This document shows positions 23,152-34,800 of a stretch of DNA of 64,000 nucleotides, one piece after another. Positions within the stretch are counted from its first letter, which is position 1; every line of letters starts with the position of its first letter. A model generated the notes under the pieces. It was not told the DNA's origin. It was given only the letters and a program-made list of their open reading frames with translations, and ran no database searches. The position numbers were made by a program, and so were the translations under genes. Source of the DNA: Omphiscola glabra (Eukaryota; Mollusca; Gastropoda; Lymnaeidae); NCBI GenBank assembly GCA_964017045.1, contig OZ024808.1:20701284-20765283 (forward strand). The letters are read 5' to 3'.

Positions 23152-23583
23152 CCCAAGGCCGACCCTATGGTTGCTGGAGCACCGTGAAAGCTTAATTTTG
23201 GCGCCCCATTTAAGTATAATATTAAAATATTGTGCAAGGAAAAAACTGAGGATTTGTTATTGCGTTTATTACCTAGGTTGATTTTTAAACAAACAGTGAA
23301 CAATAATATTGTTTCTCTTAATGTGTTTTGGAAAGTATGAACAATTAGTCTACCGTGGGCAGTATGAAAAATTAGCCGACCGTGGACAGTATGAACAATT
23401 AGCCTACCAATGAATTTTTTCCCAGCCCTCAGATCAGCAACTCTTTCTATTGCACTTTCTATTTTTCTTCCATGGCGCCCACCTGCAATGATTTTTCCTT
23501 ATTTTGGAAGATCGTTGATGGCGCCCTAAGCACACGGCGCGCCGGGCAACCGCCCGAGTTGCCATACCTGGAGTCGGTCCGGG
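23152..23583. mobile_element. Possible hAT-like element with GGCCGACC ends
   Basis: Left end aaggccgaccctatgg and right end ggagtcggtccgg are imperfectly inverted. Internal 'ggcgccc' motifs recur at both sides. It resembles the class seen more clearly at 43140-43326. It contains a 27-bp direct repeat (agtatgaacaattagcctac, about three copies, 23330-23410). No clear duplication, so boundaries are approximate. Confidence 0.35.
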
Positions 23584-23904
23584 AAAACACCCCATCTTAA
23601 CCTAACAGTATGGACATGTCAATTAATAGAGGGCATTCGTTCATTGTCATTTTAAAATGCAAGACATAAATAAATTACACCGAAATGACATTGTCATAAA
23701 AACATGGCGTAGAGATTACGACATGTGTGGCTAACGGACACAGTCTGACCCCCCAAAAAAGCCGAGTCAGGAGCAGATCGTGAATAGCCATCCTTATATC
23801 ACCATCCAATGAAACTCTGCATACACCGAATCGAACACATTTCAGCACATACATTTAGGACAAAAAATGTAGTCACAGATCGTTATTGAATTAAGGCGAA
23901 TAAT

Positions 23905-24560
23905 TGGGGGTGGAATTGTGTCTTTTGTGTGGGCGTGCGTCACCTCATCAAATAATGCAATGATATTAAGCCATGAGATTGTGTCTTTTGTAGGGGCGTG
24001 CGTCACCTCATCAAATAATGCAATGATATTAAGCCATGAGATTGTGTCTTTCGTATGGGCGTTCTTCACCTCATCAAATAATGCAATGATATTAAGCCAT
24101 GAGATTGTGTCTTTCGTATGGGCGTTCTTCACCTCATCAAATAATGCAATGATATTAAGCCATGAGATTGTGTCTTTCGTATGGGCGTTCTTCACCTCAT
24201 CAAATAATGCAATGATATTAAGCCATGAGATTGTGTCTTTCGTATGGGCGTTCTTCACCTCATCAAATAATGCAATGATATTAAGCCATGAGATTGTGTC
24301 TTTCGTATGGGCGTTCTTCACCTCATCAAATAATGCAATGATATTAAGCCATGAGATTGTGTCTTTCGTATGGGCGTTCTTCACCTCATCAAATAATGCA
24401 ATGATATTAAGCCATGAGATTGTGTCTTTTGTATGGGCGTGCGTCACCTCATCAAATAATGCAGCGATATTAAGCCATGAGATTGTGTCTTTCGTATGGG
24501 CGTTCTTCACCTCATCAAATAATGCAATGATATTAAGCCATGAGATTGTGTCTTTCGTTC
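23905..24560. repeat. 63-bp minisatellite open on both strands
   Basis: About ten copies of a 63-bp unit, nearly identical in the middle six and more varied at the ends. Because 63 is a multiple of three and the unit lacks stops in one frame per strand, both strands show a 21-residue peptide repeat. Neither peptide resembles a known repeat protein, and no splice or start context supports coding. Confidence 0.92.
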
Positions 24561-24599
24561 CTCGCCGCTTCACGCAAGGCAATGATATTTGGTCTTAAA

Positions 24600-25470
24600 A
24601 TTTGTACCTTAAAAAAATAACCTTACATTCATAGCATTGCTTAGACAGTACGAACCCAAATCGGAGCAAGAACATAAACCACCACAGCAATTACTTTATG
24701 CTGCTCATAAATTTCAAAGTATAAAATATTCGGACATTTGAGCCTTTAAATACGTTGAGGGTAAATGGTTTGGTCATTTAGACATGTCAAAATGACATGT
24801 GCAATGTTAACATTTTAAAGACTTTTTTTGTTTTTACTTCTACAGTAGTTACAAAAATATTGGATGAAGACAATTTTATGCAGGCATATAATTATTATTA
24901 TTTTTTTAATTGTAGTGTTAAAATGCAAATCGAAGAAATTAGCTTGATAATTATTGTTAAATGTATTTTAGCTGAAACAGAATTCAGCACTTTTTTTCGA
25001 AATTTATGTCAATGCCCAAAGAATGAATTAGGCCATAAGATTGGTTTCAAACTCACATAAATGTTTATACATAATTTGTATTTCAGCATTTTAACATTAT
25101 TAAACACTGAAATGATTTGCCAGCTATTTATATGTTCAGACGGCTGGGTCATATTGCAGTTTTGGAAATATTGACTACTAAAGTAACCCACGGTCCAGAA
25201 AATATTCAATAAAACCATTTTTCTGAAGAGGTTCTCGGGTTTTCTTAGTCTCTCCCTTACTAATTTTTTTTTATAATCAACCAATATTAAGATTTAAGAA
25301 AGAGATTTGTTTTACTTTTAAATTTGAGTTTTTTGAAGAATTTCCACGCATAAATTACGTTTATGTCACTTTATATAGCTAAGAAAATTCACCTGTAAAG
25401 TAATTTGGGTGTTTAAATCTTTTGATAATATTGCATGTTATCTTCGAAAATGATGTATTCGATTTTTCAG
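24600..25470. other. Gene 2 downstream region, no supported gene
   Basis: AT-rich sequence between the 63-bp array and the 3' end of gene 2. Open frames are short and low complexity. Nothing recognised. Confidence 0.45.
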
Positions 25471-25476
25471 TTTAAT
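25471..25476 (-). promoter_or_regulatory. Candidate poly(A) signal of gene 2
   Basis: ATTAAA on the minus strand about 120 bases past the gene 2 stop. No AATAAA was found in the 400 bases after the stop, so this is the best local candidate and remains weak. Confidence 0.3.
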
Positions 25477-25597
25477 GCAAACATTTGCGTTTAAATAGTG
25501 AAATGTTTTATCAGAAGCATACGACGCATGTGTGCTGTACACATTCTTTGGTTAATCTTTAAAAGAAAATTGGAAGGAAAAATAAATCCACCTAATA

Positions 25598-25882
25598 TCA
25601 TAAATTAACATATAAATAAAATAACGCGTAATTTAATGATATCAACAAGGGACCCGGCAGAGATGTGTCAGCAGCCGAACAGATCTGGTCTTGGGTGCTG
25701 CCCAGGAGCTGGTCCGGTTTGACGTCAGTGTGGAGCTTCCTGGTGCAGTAGTCGAACTGCCGACAGGAGCACGTCACTATGGCATCAAGGATCAGCCTCT
25801 CATTGGTGCCCGCTGACTTGAACTTGTCAATCATGTAGCTGCCGATGTCGTCCTGGAAGAGAAGCAACGACATGTATGCCAC
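25598..25882 (-). CDS. Gene 2 exon 11: Cys-rich C-terminus, hydrophobic tail, stop
   Basis: Acceptor cattttacag, phase 0. It encodes VAYMSLLLFQDDIGSYMI, then AIVTCSCRQFDYCTRKL, and ends LPGPLLISLNYALFYLYVNL before TGA 25598. The last 20 residues are mostly hydrophobic, which would suit the C-terminal membrane segment known for MOXD1. A weak GT (GTCCCT) after the LPG codons could instead be a donor, which would remove that tail. No downstream exon was found, so I end the gene here. Confidence 0.72.
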   Translation of the reverse strand: MAYMSLLLFQDDIGSYMIDKFKSAGTNERLILDAIVTCSCRQFDYCTRKLHTDVKPDQLLGSTQDQICSAADTSLPGPLLISLNYALFYLYVNL

Positions 25883-28800
25883 CTGTAAAATGTTAAGGTT
25901 TAACTTAAATTTGTATTACCATAATGTGTTGCCCGAATGTGTATCACCGGAATGTGTATCACAGGAATGTGTATCACCGGAATGTGTATCATCGGAATGT
26001 GTATCACCAGAATATGTATTACCAGAATGTGTATCGCCAGAATATGCATTAACAGAATGTGTAAGACCTAAATGTGTATTACCAGAATGTGCATTACCCA
26101 AATGTGTATTACCAGAATGTGTATTACCAGAATGTGTATTATGAGAATGTGCATTACCTAAATGTGTATTATCAGAATGTGCATTACCTAAATGTGTATT
26201 ACCAGAATGTGCATTACCTAAATGTGTATTATCAGAATGTGTAGCACCAGAATGTGTATTACCGAGGTACAAAATCGGTATAAGAGTGGATTTTCATCCG
26301 CCTGCAATGCATGATGTCATCACAACTTATAATAGCGTTCAATTTCCCGTCTTAAAGTGGGAGACACAGTTAACAAATTTCAAGTCATCCAAGGACGACA
26401 ATCCATAGATACTCCCAAATGAGTTAAAAACTCCGGTTACCTCCCTGAAACGTTTATAATGTAGTTTCAAAGCAAACAAACAAACATAACTTTTTTTGTT
26501 CTAAAAAAATTAATTCAGTTTTTGGTTTGGGGTTTTCTTTTTGTTGTGTTTTTTTAGGGGTTGGGGGCAAGAGGGGTCGATTAAACAAAATAATAATTTT
26601 CACCGTGACTCTGATAAGATGTCTCATTCCTTGCGTTTTTGTAATGTTTTCAAATGAAGCAACGGGGTGCACGTTGATTAAAAGTTAGTCTATGACTTAC
26701 TGAAAATGACAACAGCATTTTTTTACACCTCCCATAACGTGACATAAACTTGATGTGAGTCCCGTGTAGTATTTCTTTTAGTGCCGTGAAGCACGTACGT
26801 TATCTTCTAAGTGTGTGCGTAAATTTAACGTGTGCTAACAGGTATAGTTTGAAACATGTGGGGGTACAAAATGCAACTTATAAGTATGGGGCTCGCATCA
26901 TATGCGTGTCAGAATTTTTTCATTACCGGGCACATACTTACGCCTATGTAACCAAATCTTCTTTTCCCACTTGGATTTGGCCGACCTGAACGGCGCACTG
27001 TATATGTACATTACACCATACAATGTAAGCAGCGCCACTTTTGACGGGAGCGATGCATTGCATCTGTTCATTACACAATGCAATGTAAGCACCGCCCCTT
27101 TTGATGGGATATTAGCAGTGCTGAATTGGTATGACCGTGATCTCTCCATTTTAAATATAATACTTAAAGGAGTATGACATTTTTTTTATATTACAATTAA
27201 ATCTGTATTTCGTTTCCCACATGTTGCATTGTCATGTAAAATATTAACATATCCTATAATACGTGGACATAGCATTATGAGGCGTTTTTTTTCAAACATA
27301 ACATTTACGGAATGGCTTTACGCGTGGATCGCGTTAAACGTGGTAATATAACGTGTTTGCAAAGCATGTAACGCCGGCGAGGCCCTGCGTTATTCAGATG
27401 AGTGAGAGTTCGCACAATTTTTTTTGCATACATCTCCTTTTGTTTTGGCAAGTGTCTATCACTCCCCGATTAGGGTATAAATGGTTTTGTCAGGTAGAAT
27501 TTAAAACTTACCTGTAAACAAGGATGTGATGCTATTTGGTTGACGACCTCTTTGCACCCGTCGGTGCACCGCAGCACCGGGTCTCTGGACGGGTAGCACT
27601 CTTGGAAGACTCTGCCGAGGATGGCTTGGGTCTCCGGGTGGGTAGCGTTGCGGAACTCCCACCACTTGCAGTTTCCTATCGGGCGAGTGCTGAGCGAGGG
27701 AAGGTGTCTGTCGCACGAGGGGAGGGACCTGTGTGACGTGCACCACGGCTGGGACAGCTTCTGTCAAATGTCACGACATTAAAATGTACTGATTATTTTT
27801 GTCGTTACGCTATAATCGCTAAGTTAAACCAAAAGGTCTTTTACTAAAATAAAATATAAAAGACAATTTAAAATAAAATTTACTTGAGTTGCAGAGGGTT
27901 GTGTAAGTTCCTAGAATTAAGTTATGGGGCAATGTTGTTTTAGAATTAAGTTATGGGGCAATGTCGTTTTAGAATTAATTTGTGGGGCAATGTCGTTTTA
28001 GAATTAAGTTATGGGGCAATATCGTTTTAGAATTAAGTTATGCCTTTCAATTTTTATTTTATTTCTTAGTTTGATAAATGAATTGTAATTTTAGATCAGG
28101 TGTAAGCATATTGATAGCAGGTAAATAAAATTCGACCGAGGACGGACATTTCTTTTAAAAACTACTTATTTGCCAAAAATCGATAAATATGGCATCAACC
28201 AAATTCTTAGTGATTTAAAGATGTGACAATCTAATATGTGTAACGAATTTTAGCTTCATAGGATTGCCGGAATCTTGAGAAATCAACGTTGCTCAAGCAT
28301 GTGGAAAATGACAATTATTATCAAACTATTCGCTTGTTTAAATTCATAGAGGTTAATTTGTTAAAAATGAAAACTGTTCTAAGAAAAGAATTCTATTTTT
28401 GAAATGTACTCTAGATTATAGTGTTCACTGATGGATGCATTATGTTTTCAAAACAAATTATGTTATTGGCATCATATTTTTAGGCTAACCCATCTAACTA
28501 TAAACATATCTTTCAAAGACCAAATCGAGGGTCCCGTAAGCCAAGCAATATTATATATATATTTTTTTTTTTAAACTTACACATTTTTAAAATAGCATGT
28601 GGAATACATATAAGTCTGAAACGTACCCTTAGAAGTGGGAAGTAAGTTATGAATCCAAAACACATTTCAGCAGATGTAGCCTCCCCCCAGCAGACAGGTG
28701 TTTTCTTGGGTGTCCGTCTGTACACACAGGTAGTTCGCAGCTCGTCACCTGGTTCGATTCGAATGGGCGTCTGGAAGCTTGGGGGGGGGGGGGGGGGGAC

Positions 28801-31800
28801 AGCAGAATGATGATGTGAAAACCATATGTAACGAAGTAGTAATTCTAGCGAGCCTGCACAACACTGAGATTCTCATTGACGTGGAGAGAAATCTAAGCTC
28901 TATCATTGTCATTTTGAACGTTCGTGGTCTACACGGACGTCAGGGGCGAATTAAAGCTATTTTTATGCTTTAAAGAGAAATACGGGGAGGAGGTCCACGT
29001 TCGGGTTGAAGCAATAGGAAATACACACAGGGTGGAGGGAAATCTGAAGAATAGTAATTCTCAAAAGTGGACGCGTCCGACAAGAAGTTATAGACGGCAA
29101 AATTACCGAGTGAGACAAACTCATCTCGTTGATATGTAGTTGACAGGAAATAGTGAATGTTTTAAAAGGTATAGTGCAGATAACCTGAATATACAAGACT
29201 GAAATGATGTTTTTAAAAAAAAGTATATTAGCAAAAAAGTTGCTTTTGAGCAAGGTTTGTAGGACAGGATTTTGACCAAGGTTTGTATGACAGCGTCATT
29301 ATAAGCAACATTAGCCAAAACCATCTCATTATTACAAACACTTGCTTGACTATTCGTTACACCCACATCACTATTAGTTTAACATTTTCAATACCAGTTG
29401 TATCTCCATCATTATAATATGTGCTTCTGTTATTTTTAGACTTCGTTCCAGCCCTTGTAATGTTAATTCTATCGCAGAATCTGACTAGCTTATCTGTAGT
29501 TTTGATAATACGGAGGCAAATCGGTCATTCAAATGGCAAATATTTACAGTAAGATACATACTGCCGATACAGTTCAATGAAATGCTTAAGTCTGTCTCCA
29601 AACTTACTTGTATATAACTGGGTCATCGTACTTGTAATTATCCTGGTCCGTTATAACGCTGCTCAACGTGTTGTTTTTGTAAACTTTGATATGTTGACCT
29701 TTGCCTGCAGAGAAAAGACTTGGGTGAAAAGGCATTCAGAACTTGTAATAAGGCCTTCAGTAATAGAGAAAAATACATTCAGTAATAGAGAAAAAGACAT
29801 TCAGTAATAGAGAAAAAGACATTCAGTAATAGAGAAAAAGACATTCAGTAATAGAGAAAAAGACATTCAGTAATAGAGAAAAAGACATTCAGTAATAGAG
29901 AAAAAGACATTCAGTAATAGAGAAAAGACATTCAGTAATAGAGAAAAGACATTCAGTAATAGAGAAAAAGACATTCAGTAATAGAGAAAAAGACATTCAG
30001 TAATAGAGAAAAAGACATTCAGTAATAGAGAAAAAGACATTCGGTAATAGCGAAAAAGACAATCAGTAATAGAGTAAAAGACATTCAGTAATAGAGAAAA
30101 AGACATTCAGTATTAGAGAAAAAGACATTCAGTAATAGAGAAAAAGACATTCAGTAATAGAGAAAAAGACATTCAGTAATAGAGAAAAAGACATTCAGTA
30201 ATAGAGAAAAAGACATTCAGTAATAGAGATAAAAACATTCAGTAATAGAGAAAAAGACATTCAGTATTAGAGAAAAAGACATTCAGTAATAGAGAAAAAG
30301 ACATTCAGTAATAGAGAAAAAGACATTCAGTAATAGAGAAAAAGACATTCAGTAATAGAGAAAAATACATTCAGTAATAGAGAAAAAGACATTCAGTAAT
30401 AGAGAAAAAGACATTCAGTAATAGAGAAAAGACATTCAGTTATAGAGAATCTGTGCTGTGTAAGCGGCAGCGTCCCCGAGGAGACTTAGGGACGTCCACA
30501 TGGGGTTTGCCTCTTCTTGGCGTGGCAGACTAGTAGGGTGGACTTGTTCACCCGATGCAAAAAAACCCGGCCAAACGCATGACTCCCAACGCAACAGGAA
30601 TAGCGACTAACATGATTACTTGTTGCCGTTGATGGATATGAGGCTTGGGGGGCGGCCAAAACCCATGCCGATGGTTTTAGCTACGCTGACTCGAGAAAGC
30701 CGCTCCTAGGCAACCGTTTCGTCCCGCCACTACTCGTCCCGACCGAAAGACTCCCAGGGCGGTGGGGGGTGGTAACGCAACACCTTCCCTGCTGAGTGGG
30801 AGTAAACCCGTCCTGACCCTCGGAGAGTGGACTGCGGAAGCTTTAAACGCAGCGTCCTCGGTCGACCGGGCTTCCCCTTGGCAAGGGGGGAGTTCCCCGC
30901 GTCCTTTCCCACGGGCTGGCGTCGGGGAGACCTTCAGTGCGCTGGCTTGTGTGGGGGAGCCCCGGGGGTGGGATTAAGACCTCGCGATCGATGGCCCACA
31001 GACGCAATCTCCATTGCGACTTGATTAGTAATAGAGAAAAGACATTCAGTAATAGAGAAAAGGCATTCTGTAATACAGAAAAAAACATTCAGTAGTATTG
31101 AAAAGATATTCAAAAATTGTGATACCAAACATCCACATCACTACAGCACATGTCATGCATTGTGAATATCATTAGACTCGGAATTAAGTTGCAAGAATGC
31201 TAAATGCTTTACTTGGAGCAAGGCCAATTGCCTTAGCTCATCACATATTATGTCACAGAAACCAAACCGGAAACCACCAAAGTCAAACCATTGTCCAATG
31301 CGCCCACCAGCTAGATGAATTAGATTCATCCCCAATTCAACTACCAACTAGATCAACTAGAGTTATCCCCCCAATTCAATTATCGGTCCTCGTCTGAAAC
31401 TTCCATAGTCGTTGTCTCAAACTGATCACAAGGGTACAGACTGTGAACTGACCTAAATAATGCATGTGATTGACTGCTGAGGTGACAAAGATGGGCGTCT
31501 GGAACATGACCTTGGTACATCTCTCAGGACAAACCGATGAAAATTCAACAACTTTTGATGCGTCTGAAAAATTTGCATTATAATAATTATACATTATGTG
31601 AATAATTAAATCCACTTCGTTCATCTTCGGCTATGTTTCCAACAAACAATGGAGATTGACAATTTTAAGGCTACATTTTCATTCAAATGGCTTTTAAAAT
31701 ACGGAATTACAAAGAATAATATAGTTTAATTATTCTAATTAATCAATCGATCAGTCCTTCAATCAGACAGTAAAACAATCAATCATTTGAACAGTCAAAC

Positions 31801-34800
31801 AGTGTTATACTCCAAATACATTTCTAGAATAGAATATCGAACAAAAAGTATTTTTCTCTACGAAATGTGTAAGTACACTGTAAGCTATGAAAGCTCCACT
31901 AATAAACTGTAAGTTATGAATGCTCCACTAATAAACTGTAAGTTATGAATGCTCCACTAATAAACTGTAAGTTATGAATGCTCCACTAATAAACTGTAAG
32001 TTATGAATGATCCACTAATAAACTGTAAGTTATGAATGCTCCACTAATAAACTAAGTTATGAATGCTCCACTAATAAACTGTAAGTTATGAATGATCCAC
32101 TAATAAACTGTAAGTTATGAATGCTCCACTAATAAACTAAGTTATGAATGCTCCACTAATAAACTGTAAGTTATGAATGATCCACTAATAAACTGTAAGT
32201 TATGAATGCTCCACTAATAAACTAAGTTATGAATGCTCCACTAATAAACTGTAAGTTATGAATGCTCCACTAATAAACTGTAAGTTATGAAAGCTCCACT
32301 AATAAGCTGTAAGTTATGAATGCTCCACTAATAAACTGTAAGTTATGAATGCTCCACTAATAAGCTGTAAGTTATGAATGTTCCACTAATAAACTGTAAG
32401 TTATGAATGATCCACTAATAAACTGTAAGTTATGAATGCTCCACTAATAAACTAAGTTATGAATGCTCCACTAATAAACTGTAAGTTATGAATGCTCCAC
32501 TAATAAACTGTAAGTTATGAATGCTCCACTAATAAACTAAGTTATGAATGCTCCACTAATAAACTGTAAGTTATGAATGCTCCACTAATAAACTAAGTTA
32601 TGAATGCTCCACTAATAAACTGTAAGTTATGAATGCTCCACTAATAAACTAAGTTATGAATGCTCCACTAATAAACTGTAAGTTATGAATGCTCCACTAA
32701 TAAACTGTAAGTTATGAAAGCTCCACTAATAAGCTGTAAGTTATGAATGCTCCACTAATAAACTGTAAGTTATGAATGCTCCACTAATAAGCTGTAAGTT
32801 ATGAATGTTCCACTAATAAACTGTAAGTTATGAATGATCCACTAATAAACTGTAAGTTATGAATGCTCCACTAATAAACTAAGTTATGAATGCTCCACTA
32901 ATAAACTGTAAGTTATGAATGCTCCACTAATAAACTGTAAGTTATGAATGCTCCACTAATAAACTAAGTTATGAATGCTCCACTAATAAAGTGTAAGTTA
33001 TGAATGCTCCACTAATAAACTGTAAGTTATGAATGCTCCACTAATAAGCTGTAAGTTATGAATGCTCCACTAATAAACTGTAAGTTATGAATGATCCACT
33101 AATAAACTGTAAGTTATGAATGCTCCACTAATAAACTGTAAGTTATGAATGCTCCACTAATAAACTGTAAGTTATGAATGCTCCACTAATAAACTAAGTT
33201 ATGAATGCTCCACTAATAAACTGTAAGTTATGAAAGCTCCACTAATAAGCTGTAAGTTATGAATGCTCCACTAATAAACTAAGTTATGAATGCTCCACTA
33301 ATAAACTGTAAGTTATGAAAGCTCCACTAATAAACTGTAAGTTATGAATGCTCCACTAATAAACTGTAAGTTATGAATGCTCCACTAATAAACTGTAAGT
33401 TATGAATGCTCCACTAATAAACTGTAAGTTATGAATGCTCCACTAATAAACTGTAAGTTATGAATGCTCCACTAATAAACTGTAAGTTATTAAAGCTCCA
33501 TTAATAAACTGTAAGTTATGAATGCTCCACTAATAAACTGTAAGTTATGAATGCTCCACTAATAAACTGTAAGTTATGAAAGCTCCACTAATAAACTGTA
33601 AGTTATGAATGCTCCACTAATAAACTAAGTTATGAATGCTCCACTAATAAACTGTAAGTTATGAAAGCTCCACTAATAAGCTGTAAGTTATGAATGCTCC
33701 ACTAATAAACTAAGTTATGAATGCTCCACTAATAAACTGTAAGTTATGAATGCTCCACTAATAAACTGTAAGTTATGAAAGCTCCACTAATAAGCTGTAA
33801 GTTATGAATGCTCCACTAATAAACTAAGTTATGAATGCTCCACTAATAAACTGTAAGTTATGAAAGCTCCACTAATAAGCTGTAAGTTATGAATGCTCCA
33901 CTAATAAGCTGTAAGTTATGAATGCTCCACTAATAAACTGTAAGTTATGAATGCTCCACTAATAAGCTGTAAGTTATGAATGTTCCACTAATAAACTGTA
34001 AGTTATGAATGCTCCACTAATAAACTATAAGTTATGAATGCTCCACTAATAAACTGTAAGTTATGAAAGCTCCACTAATAAGCTGTAAGTTATGAATGCT
34101 CCACTAATAAGCTGTAAGTTATGAATGCTCCACTAATAAACTGTAAGTTATGAATGCTCCACTAATAAGCTGTAAGTTATGAATGTTCCACTAATAAGCT
34201 GTAAGTTATGAATGCTCCACTAATAAACTGTAAGTTATGAATGCTCCACTAATAAACTATAAGTTATGAATGCTCCACTAATAAACTGTAAGTTATGAAA
34301 GCTCCACTAATAAGCTGTAAGTTATGAATGCTCCACTAATAAGCTGTAAGTTATGAATGCTCCACTAATAAACTGTAAGTTATGAATGCTCCACTAATAA
34401 GCTGTAAGTTATGAATGTTCCACTAATAAACTGTAAGTTATGAATGCTCCACTAATAAACTATAAGTTATGAATGCTCCACTAACTTGATGGTAACCGCA
34501 TTCCAAGCTAAAGAAATAACACCATCTCAAATACGTTTCTTTTGTTTCTATTTCTTACCGTCTTTACTTTCATCCGTTTCCGGATCAATCTGAAGGTAAT
34601 TTTGACCAATGACCAGCATGCCCGCATCATGTTTTCGCAGCTTGGTCGTGAGGAAAATTTTGAGCCCAGACATGTCCACAAAGTGGGGCTCTTTTTGGGG
34701 GTTGTTCCAGTGGACCTGTGGAGTTACAGGTGCAATTAATCCAAACATGCCAATATGAGACTATGGGTGACGTGACATCAGTTGATGAATCTTGGGAGAT

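Noticed and set aside
23842..24598. Long open frames of about 240 codons on both strands with 21-residue repeats
   Set aside because: They result from a 63-bp stop-free tandem unit. Both strands are open, and there is no start context, splice signal or known repeat family.
28627..28770. Acceptor CAG at 28771-28773 for gene 2 exon 9
   Set aside because: It breaks the frame with exon 8 and removes the conserved F-Q; the AAG after C18 fits both.
31153..31347. Minus-strand frame with LAGGRIGQWFDF considered as the exon after H-x-H
   Set aside because: Superficial likeness only. The frame lacks the D...Y...FQ pattern, and a better exon with strong sites exists at 29608-29704.
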